From: Flammeovirgaceae bacterium SG7u.111
GTDB lineage: Bacteria; Bacteroidota; Bacteroidia; Cytophagales; Flammeovirgaceae
DNA: 64,000 nt
Direction of reading: 5' to 3'
Assembly: GCA_034044135.1 (NCBI GenBank)
Contig: CP139021.1
Span: 4,727,635 to 4,791,634, forward strand
Under the pieces are notes generated by a model. That model did not search any database, was not told the origin of the DNA, and worked only from the letters and a program-made list of their open reading frames with translations. Shown here piece by piece: positions 16,708 to 25,294 of the stretch. Made by a program: the position numbers and the translations under genes. Each line of letters begins with the position of its first letter. The first letter of the stretch is position 1.

Positions 16708-17286
16708 TTACTTTTTGGTTGCGTTTCTTCTTATACGAGTCAGTGTTTCAGGAGTAATCCCAATGTAGGAGGCAATCATATGCTGTGGAACCCGGTTGGC
16801 AATAGAGGGGGATTTCTTCAAGAAATCCAGGTACTTTTCTTCGGCAGAAAGACTTATTTGGGAATGGATGCGGCTTTGAGATACATTAAAACTCCTTTGC
16901 AGGATAGTATTTACTAAATCATTGAGTTGCGGAATATTTTTACAAAGGTTGTCAAAGTTTGTTTTCTCAATCAATATAATTTCTGAATTTTCAATAGCGT
17001 CAATATTGAATTGAGAGGGAGTGCCGTTCATCAAACTTGTTCTATCGCCTGTCCAATAATTTTCGGGAGAGAAACTCATAATATGTTCCCGTGCTTCCTT
17101 GTCGAAAGAAAAGGTTTTTAAGAGGCCACTGCATACAAAAGCGTTGTATTTCCATATGTCGCCCTGCTGTGAGAGGTACTGTTTTCTGCGAAGCTTTTTT
17201 TCGATTGTGACGTCACGAATCATCTCAATTTCATTTTCAGAAAGTGAAATTTTATCTTGCAGGTATTTGATAAAGAAGTCAAACAT
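16708..17286 (-). CDS. Crp/Fnr-family transcriptional regulator
   Basis: 192 residues, a normal length for the family. An N-terminal cyclic-nucleotide-binding-like beta-roll occupies about 20-115 (RRKQYLSQQGDIWKYNAFVCSG, then SFSPENYWTGD). A long dimerisation helix follows, and a short C-terminal HTH with MIASYIGITPETLTRIRR (about 168-185). This subgroup typically lacks the residues for cAMP binding and its ligand is unknown. Transcribed toward the SDR gene, which it may regulate. The IS481-type element inserted about 105 bases upstream of its start could have altered its promoter. Confidence 0.87.
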   Translation of the reverse strand: MFDFFIKYLQDKISLSENEIEMIRDVTIEKKLRRKQYLSQQGDIWKYNAFVCSGLLKTFSFDKEAREHIMSFSPENYWTGDRTSLMNGTPSQFNIDAIENSEIILIEKTNFDNLCKNIPQLNDLVNTILQRSFNVSQSRIHSQISLSAEEKYLDFLKKSPSIANRVPQHMIASYIGITPETLTRIRRNATKK

Positions 17287-17391
17287 TGAATGTAACTTTT
17301 TTCCAAGTTTAAGTATATATAAGTTGTTTAGAATCTTGACATTTAGGTTTGTTACTGTTCGATAAGCATCCTAGTTTACAAAGTTCAAGGA

Positions 17392-18632
17392 TCCTTGTTT
17401 ACACTAGATTCTGACTTAATCTGATTGATACTTGTTTGTCTCTAATGTTCTTTTCGTCAAAGTAACCTAAAAATACGTTACGATAAAAGACTCTCCATAT
17501 ACCGTTACCAATATCTTCAACACCTACGTATTTCCCTTTAAGAGCAGCGGTCAAATATATCCAATGATAAGACTTCCATCTGATAGCACCATTTTGGGTT
17601 ACCTTCATGATTTTTAGGTTAGAATTGTAATCAAAATCTTTGATGATTTCGGGATATGGCCGGGTAGAAAATTGATGGGCAGAAGCAGGAGTTTCCATTT
17701 GTAAGGCTTCATGAGGTCTAACATGATTGTACTCTTTTACAAAGCTGTTTAATCTTCGCTGTTGAGCTCTTAAATCTTGGGCAGAAGGTTTTGCACAAGC
17801 GGCTTTTAAATCACGGTGCATGCGTTCATGTCGTCCGTTTTGTTCTGGGTGTGCAGGATCAGAAAATACGGGTAAAATACCAAGTTCAATAAACCAGTAA
17901 GAGAGCTGTGTAAACCTTTGAATAGCCCTGACTGAACCAAATGGACTTCCGTTGTCTGTATGGATTTGTTGGGGTATACCATATTTTCTGAAAACCTTGG
18001 TAAACTCCGCTTTAACAGCCTTAAATGTCTCGTTGTAATGACCTTTTGCAGTGAATAGGAACCTGCTTTTGGAGTCTGCAATAGTTAGGGGGTGACAATA
18101 GGTTTTGTTACCCATCAAGAACTTTCCTTTGTAGTCAGCGGACCAAACTTCATTACAGTGTTTAGGGTCAAAAACAGGGAAAAGAGGTTTGATCCTCTTC
18201 ATTCTTTTTTGAGGTTTAACGTATCCGTGATTTGCAAGAATTTTATGAACGGTAACCACACTTGGAATATCTTTTTCAAGACAAACGTTAAACAACAATC
18301 TTCTGATTTTCTTAGCACCCCAGAGCCTGTGTTTTTCCTTTAGTTCTATGATTTTATTGACAACCTCATCGTTAGTTTTTAGAGGGTGGCTTTTGTGTGC
18401 TGTGCTACGATCTAATAAGCCCTCAATTCCATAATTAAGATACCGATGGATGAGCTTGTAGGCAGTAGGCCTAGAAATATTAAATGCCCTACAAAGTTCT
18501 GTGATGGAATACTTTTCGGTTCTCCATTCACAAATAAAGTCTACTTTTTGTTCCATTTTTGTTTTTACTTTCCAAGCCATGATAATTCGATTTTGAGTCA
18601 AATTATCTGAACCTAAAAATGTAAACAAGGAA
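17392..18632 (-). mobile_element. IS481-family insertion sequence
   Basis: About 1.24 kb bounded by a perfect 12-bp terminal inverted repeat, TCCTTGTTTACA at 17392-17403 and its complement at 18621-18632. A weaker match continues inward. One DDE transposase gene fills it. The stop codon of the transposase lies inside the left terminal repeat. The true ends may be the inner TGTTTACA (17396 and 18628), as IS481 ends usually begin TGT; I cannot see a clean target-site duplication. Confidence 0.8.
17399..18580 (-). CDS. IS481-family DDE transposase
   Basis: About 393 residues from the ATG at 18580 (MAWKVKTKMEQK); the longer frame extends into the terminal repeat. An N-terminal HTH domain contains ITELCRAFNISRPTAYKLI; a second HTH lies near 80-130. 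The integrase core contains WSADYKG (first Asp), IHTDNGSPFG (second Asp) and PEQNGRHERMHRDL (Glu), the complete DDE triad. A C-terminal beta-barrel tail follows. Nothing is broken, so the element may still be active. Confidence 0.9.
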   Translation of the reverse strand: MAWKVKTKMEQKVDFICEWRTEKYSITELCRAFNISRPTAYKLIHRYLNYGIEGLLDRSTAHKSHPLKTNDEVVNKIIELKEKHRLWGAKKIRRLLFNVCLEKDIPSVVTVHKILANHGYVKPQKRMKRIKPLFPVFDPKHCNEVWSADYKGKFLMGNKTYCHPLTIADSKSRFLFTAKGHYNETFKAVKAEFTKVFRKYGIPQQIHTDNGSPFGSVRAIQRFTQLSYWFIELGILPVFSDPAHPEQNGRHERMHRDLKAACAKPSAQDLRAQQRRLNSFVKEYNHVRPHEALQMETPASAHQFSTRPYPEIIKDFDYNSNLKIMKVTQNGAIRWKSYHWIYLTAALKGKYVGVEDIGNGIWRVFYRNVFLGYFDEKNIRDKQVSIRLSQNLV

Positions 18633-18689
18633 GGTTTAAAAGTGTAAAGGAGGAAGCTTTACCGTACCTTCGTTGCGCCAAATGCACTA

Positions 18690-18750
18690 CAACGGTTTGT
18701 GTATGCTGTCATAGTTTCCCGCAGGGTGCTATGCACTATACACTTTGTTG
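18690..18750 (+). repeat. CAACGG element 4: folded, attC-like hairpin
   Basis: 61 bases that fold on themselves: CAAC (18690) with GTTG (18747-18750); GTGTAT (18699-18704) with ATACAC (18738-18743); CATAG (18710-18714) with CTATG (18729-18733); CCC with GGG around a GCA loop. Unequal unpaired bases separate the stems. This multi-part imperfect hairpin with AAC/GTT ends resembles an integron attC site, but the flanking bases only partly match the core-site consensus. Confidence 0.5.
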
Positions 18751-18779
18751 GAAAATCGTTTTTATAGGTTACTTAATTC

Positions 18780-19714
18780 ATTAATTAATTCAAGTTGCGG
18801 TGTATATAAGTAAATCTGCCAAAATGTATAAGTTTAAGAGCGACCAAGCCATTAAACTAAATACATTATGACAGATTATACGATTGCAATATATTGTTTT
18901 ATTGATGGTTTTCTAAAAAACACCGGTGGCAGAGATGAAAGCAAAAGAAAAATGAACGATGCGGGGATCATGACCACCGCCCTGGTCTCGTGCAGGTATT
19001 TTTCAGGCAACCAGGCCAAGGGGATGCATTATATGAGGGCACATTTCCAAGTCGACCTGATAGACAAATCTGGTTACAACAGGCGGCTACACGGCCTTTC
19101 CCTCCAGCTTCACCTGCTTTTTATAGGCCTGGGAAATACCCTGAAAGACCTCAACGCTTCTTGTGAATACCTGATCGATAGTTTTCTGGTTGCGGTATGC
19201 CGGAACATCAGAATACCGAGAAACAAAATACTGGATGGTGTAGAGGCCTATAGAGGGAAGAATGCGTCCAAGAGGGAGTGTTTTTATGGTTTTAAAGTTC
19301 AAATGGTCACCACTGCGGCGGGGGTCCCGGTCGATTATTTTATTTGTGCGGGCTCCTTTGCCGATATCACGGCCTTTAAGGCGATGGATATCGACCTTCC
19401 TGAAGGGAGTACGTTATATGCCGACAGTGGCTATACAGAATATGAAATTGAAGATTTGCTCAAAGAATGTGAGGGCATTGACTTTTTGGTCGAAAGGAAG
19501 TCCAATTCGACCAGAAAAGACTCCCCAGCTTTGGCTTACATCAAAAAACATATGAGAAAGCGGATCGAGACATCCTTTAGTGGGATCAATGCATTTTTTC
19601 CCTTGAAGATCCATGCCGTGACACCACAAGGCTATCTGCCCAAAATATTCCTGTTCTTGTTTGCTTATACTTTGAAAAAATCAATTTGATACAACGCAAC
19701 TTGAATTAATTAAT
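18780..19714 (+). mobile_element. IS982-family insertion sequence
   Basis: About 0.93 kb between inverted ends: TTCAAGTTGCG (ending 18799) and its complement (starting 19695). The repeat can be extended outward over a palindromic ATTAATTAA tract, so part of the apparent 20-bp repeat is probably the target-site duplication (8-9 bp, typical of IS982). It holds one intact transposase gene. It ends about 75 bases before the first ECF sigma gene. Confidence 0.82.
18868..19689 (+). CDS. IS982-family transposase
   Basis: 273 residues, close to family length. It carries the DDE catalytic core of the family: LIDSFLVAVCRNIRIPR (first Asp), CFYGFKVQMVTT, LYADSGYTEYE (second Asp) and MRKRIETSFS (Glu). 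Codon use is richer in G and C than the AT-rich flanks, consistent with transfer. The frame is complete, with the stop just inside the right terminal repeat. The start at 18868 is an ATG preceded by an AT-rich leader. Confidence 0.9.
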   Translation: MTDYTIAIYCFIDGFLKNTGGRDESKRKMNDAGIMTTALVSCRYFSGNQAKGMHYMRAHFQVDLIDKSGYNRRLHGLSLQLHLLFIGLGNTLKDLNASCEYLIDSFLVAVCRNIRIPRNKILDGVEAYRGKNASKRECFYGFKVQMVTTAAGVPVDYFICAGSFADITAFKAMDIDLPEGSTLYADSGYTEYEIEDLLKECEGIDFLVERKSNSTRKDSPALAYIKKHMRKRIETSFSGINAFFPLKIHAVTPQGYLPKIFLFLFAYTLKKSI

Positions 19715-19790
19715 TGTGCCAAAATACCTAAATCAAGAATATCAAAAGTATATATTTATATTTGTGGCTACGATCTATTTGGTACAAGCA

Positions 19791-20393
19791 ATGCAGAGTA
19801 TGGATGATGAAAATGTTATTTGGGGGAAGTTTAAAGAAGGGAGCTCCGATGCATTTTATAGCTTATACGATCTATATTACCAACCTTTATTTTATTATGG
19901 AATGAGAATTTCAGGTAATAAAGATCTTACCAGAGATGCTATTCATGATCTTTTTTTAGAGCTGTGGGAGTCTAGAACACGAATAAAGAATGTACAAAGT
20001 ATAAAGCCCTATCTGCTTAAGAGCCTAAGAAATATCATTATTGATATTCTCAATAAGGACAAGAAGACATTAAATGTATTTGAAGATGCTTTCTTTGAAA
20101 AAAACACCATTGAAACTATCCTTTCCCAAGAGGATGTGATCATACAAGAGTATGATAGTTCAATAAATGTGGAACAGTTGAACAAAGCTTTTAATATACT
20201 CAGCAGTAGGCAAAAAGAGATAATTTATTTGCGTTTCTACAGCAACTTGAATTACAAAGAGATTGCCGAAATAACCAACCTAAAATATCAATCAGTTAGA
20301 AACCTAGTTAGCAAAGCCCTCCTAAAACTAAAAGAGAGCCTCATCTTTTTTTTAATTTTTTTATCACTCACTATCAATCAATTACATAGTTAA
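19791..20393 (+). CDS. ECF RNA polymerase sigma factor of import locus 1
   Basis: About 200 residues from the ATG at 19791. A longer frame starts with GTG at 19716, directly at the IS982 end, and its extra residues look non-coding. Region 2: SDAFYSLYDLYYQPLFYYGMR and the DAIHDLFLELWESR motif (core binding and -10 recognition). Region 4: 'LSSRQKEIIYLRFYSNLNYKEIAEITN' (HTH). A hydrophobic tail (SLIFFLIFLSLTI) ends the protein, a feature often seen in Bacteroidota sigma factors paired with FecR. It should transcribe the downstream SusC/SusD genes after release by FecR. Its own promoter region borders the IS982 insertion. Confidence 0.86.
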   Translation: MQSMDDENVIWGKFKEGSSDAFYSLYDLYYQPLFYYGMRISGNKDLTRDAIHDLFLELWESRTRIKNVQSIKPYLLKSLRNIIIDILNKDKKTLNVFEDAFFEKNTIETILSQEDVIIQEYDSSINVEQLNKAFNILSSRQKEIIYLRFYSNLNYKEIAEITNLKYQSVRNLVSKALLKLKESLIFFLIFLSLTINQLHS

Positions 20394-20546
20394 CTGATTT
20401 TTTCTTACCAAAAAGCGAGTACAAAAACCTCTTTTTTCAGAGTAGATAATAAACAGCATTAGGTCATCTTTAATTCCACCTAATTCTGCTGTAAATATAT
20501 ATTTCAAAAAAGCTCTTTATGGCTTTTAACTACTTAGAATTATAGT

Positions 20547-21602
20547 ATGAAGGAATACGATAAATATGAAATTGCAGATTTTTTGTCTGATCCATCTTTT
20601 CAAGATTATGCCTTGGGCAAGGATGAAAATGCAATAAATCAATGGAACACTTGGATAAACAACCATCCTGAAAAACAAACACTTGTACTTCATGCTAAAG
20701 GTTTGTTGAACTCTCTCCAATTTATCGAAAAACCAATAGATGATACCCAACTACTCATTGATAAACAAAAGCTGCAAAGCGCAATTGCTGCTATTAATTT
20801 AAAGAAGAACATTTCCCCTACACGTACACGTAAATTCATCCCTTCTGTTTGGCTCAAGATAGCCGCTTCTATAGCCCTATTTCTATTGGTAGGTTATACA
20901 TTTTGGAAAAGTGCTCAATCACTGCGAGGTAATCTGGTTGAATCAACACCGATCAGCTGGGTAACCAAAGAAACCCAAAGTGGGCAAAAGTTAAGTATCA
21001 CGTTGCAAGATGGGACTAAAATAAAGCTCAACTCCAATACTAAAGTTCGGTTCTCATCACCTTGGACTGAGAACAAAAGAGAAGTGTTTTTTGAAGGAGA
21101 GGCTTTTTTTGTGGTAGCCAAAGACCCAACCCGCCCTTTTATTATCCATACCAATAGTCCTATATCTACATCAGTTTTAGGCACTTCATTTAACATGAGA
21201 GCCTATCCTGATGAAAATGGTATAGAGGTAGCGCTAGTAGAAGGGAAGGTAAAAGTTTTTAATAAAACAGCCCAAAATGAGCAAATGATCCTCAATCCAT
21301 TGGAAAAAGCGTATTATAACAAAAAAGAAGACGGGCTTTCCAAATCTGGTTTTGACCTCGCCAAAACACTTGCTTGGAAGGATGGCATCTTGTTTTTTGA
21401 GAATGCTACTTTTGATGAAGTGATAAAGCAGCTCGAAAGCTGGTATGGTGTTGATTTTATCATAGAAAGCCGACCAACATTTGTGGAAGGTTTTTCTGGC
21501 AAATTCCACAATCAGGTACTGGAAGATGTATTGATAGGAATAAGTTATACTTCCGAATTCAATTACAGGATCGAAAAAAACAAAGTATATATCTCCAAAT
21601 AA
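20547..21602 (+). CDS. FecR-family anti-sigma factor of import locus 1
   Basis: 351 residues. The N-terminal cytoplasmic part (1-98) should bind the ECF sigma factor. One membrane segment lies at about 102-120 (WLKIAASIALFLLVGYTF). The periplasmic FecR domain follows (about 130-250): SGQKLSITLQDGTKIKLNSN, FFEGEAFFVVAKD and 'VLGTSFNMRAY'. The C-terminal DUF4974-like domain (from about 270) contains LFFENATFDEVIKQLESWYG, the part that contacts the SusC STN domain. Encoded 153 bases after its sigma gene, before SusC. Confidence 0.9.
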   Translation: MKEYDKYEIADFLSDPSFQDYALGKDENAINQWNTWINNHPEKQTLVLHAKGLLNSLQFIEKPIDDTQLLIDKQKLQSAIAAINLKKNISPTRTRKFIPSVWLKIAASIALFLLVGYTFWKSAQSLRGNLVESTPISWVTKETQSGQKLSITLQDGTKIKLNSNTKVRFSSPWTENKREVFFEGEAFFVVAKDPTRPFIIHTNSPISTSVLGTSFNMRAYPDENGIEVALVEGKVKVFNKTAQNEQMILNPLEKAYYNKKEDGLSKSGFDLAKTLAWKDGILFFENATFDEVIKQLESWYGVDFIIESRPTFVEGFSGKFHNQVLEDVLIGISYTSEFNYRIEKNKVYISK

Positions 21603-21659
21603 CAATAAACATTTTTTGTAAAATGAAGAATCACATCAAACTTAATACCTCTTAAAAAA

Positions 21660-21684
21660 AGCCAGTCACATACTGTAACTGGCT
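21660..21684 (+). promoter_or_regulatory. Short hairpin in the FecR-SusC gap, locus 1
   Basis: AGCCAGT (21660-21666) pairs with ACTGGCT (21678-21684), directly after an A-run. It ends the FecR gene region 117 bases before SusC. A similar hairpin lies at the same place in locus 2, so it may be a partial terminator or processing site before the SusC promoter. Confidence 0.4.
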
Positions 21685-21801
21685 CAAATATCACTAGTCA
21701 TAATTGCTTTGCTACCCGTTGGACCCGGCGTTCGCCTTGCAATGATGACCTTAGAATTATTTTGACCAAAAAGTACTTTTTAATCAAAACTTCTTAAAGA
21801 T

Positions 21802-24800
21802 ATGAAATTGAAAATAATACGACAAATTTGGATTATGTCTAAATATGCGATTTACGGGATAACATTACAATGCTTGTTTTATAGTTTGCTGCTTGCCGAA
21901 GATGGTTATGGACAGCACAAAAGCATTGAAGACATCTACCTCTCTGTAAAACTTGAAAAAGTCCCTGTAGAGACTATCTTTTCAGATATTGAAAAGAAAA
22001 CCGATTTTAGCTTTGTGTACCATAATGTACAAGTCAAACACAAAACCTTGTCGATCAATGAAGGGACAAAATCATTGGCTGAATTGCTAAGGTACATTTC
22101 AAAAGAAACTAACCTCAAGTTTAAAAGAATAAATGAGAACATCTATGTCTCTCAAATGAAGAAGGGAGTCGATGAGGTAAATAGCAATTATGATGTAGAG
22201 GAAATACAACAGGTTCTTGTGAGTGGCAAGGTTGTTTCTGCAGAAGATAATGAGCCACTACCGGGTGTAAATATTATCATAAAGGGAAGCAATACTGGTA
22301 CTACAACGAATATCGATGGAGCTTTCTCTCTCAATGTATCCCAAGGCAATATACTTCAATTCAGCTATATCGGCTTTATTTCTAAGGAGATAGCCATTAC
22401 CACAGAATCTGAGTTGACCATTGTGCTAGCGCCCGACCTAGAACAATTAGAAGAAGTAATAGTGGTAGGTTATGGAACTCAAAAGAAAGAGAACCTCACC
22501 GGTGCAGTAGGCACAGCAAACTTAGATGATATCGATTCTCGCCCAATCACCAGTTCTAGTGCTGTTTTACAAGGAAAAATTTCAGGCGTTTATGCATTGC
22601 AAAAGTCTGGAAAGCCAGGTGGAGACGATGCTGTAATCAACATTAGGGGTGTTGGTACACTTAACAACAGCAACCCTCTAGTATTGGTTGATGGTTTCCC
22701 ATCCAACATCAATGATGTGAATCCTAATGATATAAAATCGATATCTGTATTGAAAGATGCTGCATCTGCAGCTATTTATGGAAACAGGGCGGCAAATGGA
22801 GTAATTATTATTACGACCAAAAGAGGAGCGGCTAATAAAACATCTATAACGTACAACAATTACTTTGGTGTTCAGAATGCGACAAGGCTTCCTGAAGTTT
22901 TGAATTCGTATGAATATACTACCTTGTATAATGAGGCATCGGCAAATACAGGTATGCAACCTAGATATACTGATGAAGAAATTCAGAAATACGCTGATGG
23001 GTCCGACCCTATGTATCCAAGCATCAACTATTTTGATGTTTATTACGATCAAGCTACTATCCAAAACCATCGGATTAGTCTTACAGGGGGATCTGATAAC
23101 CTGAAATATGCATTTATGGGCGGCTACTTAGACCAAGAAGGTATATTGGTAGGGACATCTTATAAAAAAGTAGATTTCAGGTCCAACATGGATGCGTATT
23201 TTTTGAGTGATGACAAACTCAGAGTTTCTGCTCGTATGTCAGGAAATCGTGGTATTACCAAAGAACCTACGGATGAGTGGAATGCCAAATGGTATGCGAC
23301 CAACTCACCTGTGTGGCCATTGAAAAATGGGGAAGACCAATGGGTAGCTGTAATAGGAGAACGAAATTATTATGGAGAGATACAGGAAGGTAGTACTCGG
23401 GAAATAGAAAGATATACTTTTAATGGACAGGTTGAAGCAGAATATGAGATCATAGATGGTTTATCCGCTCAAATCACTTCGGGTTTTAATGTAGTAACTG
23501 CCAATAATAATGCATTCCACGCAAATGTATTGTTAGCGAACTTAGATGGCAGCACACGTTCGTTAACTTCCGATCTGACAGAAACAAACGACCTGAACAC
23601 CCAAACATTATTTACTGGGCTATTAAAATACAAAAAAGCAATTGGTAAGCATGAGCTTAACTTGCTTGCAGGTTACCAAGAAGAAGAGTTCCAGTGGAAA
23701 TGGAGCAATGGTTACAGAAATACCTTCATCAATAACACACAGCGCTACCTGAACCTTGGAGATGCTTCTACTATGCAAAATAATGCTGGTGCTTACGACT
23801 TGGGGCTACAATCTGTATTTGGGCGAATCAATTATAGTTATGCTGGGAAATACCTATTTGAAGCAAATGTAAGAAGAGACGGTTCTTCAAGGTTTGGAGA
23901 AGGGTATAAATGGGGCACCTTCCCTTCATTCTCTGTAGGATGGATGCTTTCTGATGAAGCTTTCTTGCAAGACGTAAGCTGGATGGACCAATTGAAACTT
24001 AGGGCATCTTGGGGTAGATTGGGCAACCAAAATATCAATAATTATTATGCAGCAAGTGATATTTTATCAGCAGGCACCAACTATAGTTTTGGAGGAAACC
24101 TGAATTCAGGGGTTGCTATAACCAGCATGACCAACAAACAAACTACTTGGGAAACCACAAAGCAGATCAACGTAGGGGTTGACATGACAATCAACCAGAA
24201 TATTGACATCACGATTGATTACTTCAACAAGACTACGGAAGATATTTTAATGCAAATCCCTATACCTGTTACTCTAGGTAATTTGTCTCCTCCATATCAA
24301 AACGTGGGAGAAGTAGTAAACAAGGGAATTGAGTTCACAGGTACTTACCGAAAGATATTTGCCAACGACCTCAGGTTCAGCACAACTGTAACACTAGCCA
24401 GTATCAAAAATGAAATCACAAATCTCAACGGAAGAAGCCCAATAATCAATGGGGTTTCTGCATTAGTAGAAGGCTCTCCTATCCACTCCTTCTATGGGTA
24501 TGAGCAAGATGGAATTTACCAAATAGACGATTTCACATGGCAAGATAATAGCAATTCTTCTATTCTTCACGAAGACCGCCAGTACACTCTAAAAGAAGGG
24601 GTAGTTGCAGTAGCTAATTTTACAGCTCAGCCCGGCGATGTGAAGTTTAAGGATCAAACAGGAGATGGAATAGTAACTACGGACGATGACCGCAAGGTAA
24701 TTGGAAACCAGTATCCTGATTTGGCCTACTCTGCACAATTTAATTTGGAATGGAAGAACTTTGACCTTGGATTTTTCTTCCAAGGAGTTCAAGGAATAGA

Positions 24801-25191
24801 AGGCTATACTTACTATGAAATAGCCACTCCTTTCAGTGGAGCGGCATCTAACATGGGTTCTTGGTGGCTAGACAGGTGGACTCCTGAAAGCCCATCTAAC
24901 GAATTGCCAAGACTAACATTGGATGGAGTTAGAAATAACATCCACTCTACACTGTACATGGAAGATGCTTCTTACTTAAGATTGAAGAATATTGAAATAG
25001 GCTATTCACTACCTAATAATGTACTTTCTGCCATAGGTATAGGGTCTTTAAGGGTATTTGGTAATGTTCAAAATGTATTCACCATAACCAAGTACAAAGG
25101 CTTTGATCCTGAACAAACAACAGGTGAGACACGGGCACAAGCTTATCCGCAAGTGCGAATGTTTACCGCTGGTTTAAATGTTAACTTTTAA
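21802..25191 (+). CDS. SusC/RagA-type TonB-dependent outer-membrane transporter with STN domain (locus 1)
   Basis: 1129 residues. Signal peptide about 1-37 (cleavage near GYGQ). STN domain about 50-118 (KVPVETIFSDIEKKTDFSF). A carboxypeptidase-regulatory-like domain follows (about 135-205: VSGKVVSAEDNEPLPGVNI). The TonB box and plug start near 212: EEVIVVGYGTQKKENLTG, then 'NSNPLVLVDGFPSNI' and 'VLKDAASAAIYGNRAANGV'. The rest is a 22-strand beta-barrel. It should import oligosaccharides with TonB energy, lidded by SusD; the STN domain links substrate binding to the FecR/ECF pair upstream. The substrate is not visible. Confidence 0.93.
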   Translation: MKLKIIRQIWIMSKYAIYGITLQCLFYSLLLAEDGYGQHKSIEDIYLSVKLEKVPVETIFSDIEKKTDFSFVYHNVQVKHKTLSINEGTKSLAELLRYISKETNLKFKRINENIYVSQMKKGVDEVNSNYDVEEIQQVLVSGKVVSAEDNEPLPGVNIIIKGSNTGTTTNIDGAFSLNVSQGNILQFSYIGFISKEIAITTESELTIVLAPDLEQLEEVIVVGYGTQKKENLTGAVGTANLDDIDSRPITSSSAVLQGKISGVYALQKSGKPGGDDAVINIRGVGTLNNSNPLVLVDGFPSNINDVNPNDIKSISVLKDAASAAIYGNRAANGVIIITTKRGAANKTSITYNNYFGVQNATRLPEVLNSYEYTTLYNEASANTGMQPRYTDEEIQKYADGSDPMYPSINYFDVYYDQATIQNHRISLTGGSDNLKYAFMGGYLDQEGILVGTSYKKVDFRSNMDAYFLSDDKLRVSARMSGNRGITKEPTDEWNAKWYATNSPVWPLKNGEDQWVAVIGERNYYGEIQEGSTREIERYTFNGQVEAEYEIIDGLSAQITSGFNVVTANNNAFHANVLLANLDGSTRSLTSDLTETNDLNTQTLFTGLLKYKKAIGKHELNLLAGYQEEEFQWKWSNGYRNTFINNTQRYLNLGDASTMQNNAGAYDLGLQSVFGRINYSYAGKYLFEANVRRDGSSRFGEGYKWGTFPSFSVGWMLSDEAFLQDVSWMDQLKLRASWGRLGNQNINNYYAASDILSAGTNYSFGGNLNSGVAITSMTNKQTTWETTKQINVGVDMTINQNIDITIDYFNKTTEDILMQIPIPVTLGNLSPPYQNVGEVVNKGIEFTGTYRKIFANDLRFSTTVTLASIKNEITNLNGRSPIINGVSALVEGSPIHSFYGYEQDGIYQIDDFTWQDNSNSSILHEDRQYTLKEGVVAVANFTAQPGDVKFKDQTGDGIVTTDDDRKVIGNQYPDLAYSAQFNLEWKNFDLGFFFQGVQGIEGYTYYEIATPFSGAASNMGSWWLDRWTPESPSNELPRLTLDGVRNNIHSTLYMEDASYLRLKNIEIGYSLPNNVLSAIGIGSLRVFGNVQNVFTITKYKGFDPEQTTGETRAQAYPQVRMFTAGLNVNF

Positions 25192-25211
25192 CTGTAAGTA
25201 TCCATCAAAAA

Positions 25212-25256
25212 AACTATGATAACCTATCGGTCTAAATAATCTTGGTTATCATAGTT
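25212..25256 (+). promoter_or_regulatory. Intercistronic hairpin between susC and susD, locus 1
   Basis: A perfect 13-bp stem, AACTATGATAACC (25212-25224) with its complement (25244-25256), and a 19-nt loop. The tail is T-rich but mixed (GAGTTTATTTTTTATC). It lies in the 103-base gap between SusC and SusD and could be an attenuator or an mRNA-stability element. Confidence 0.6.
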
Positions 25257-25294
25257 GAGTTTATTTTTTATCACAGCACTGGTGCTTAGAAACA

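Noticed and set aside
7938-18750. A classical integron
   Set aside because: No tyrosine integrase gene is visible in the window, and the boundary elements fit the attC consensus only partly.
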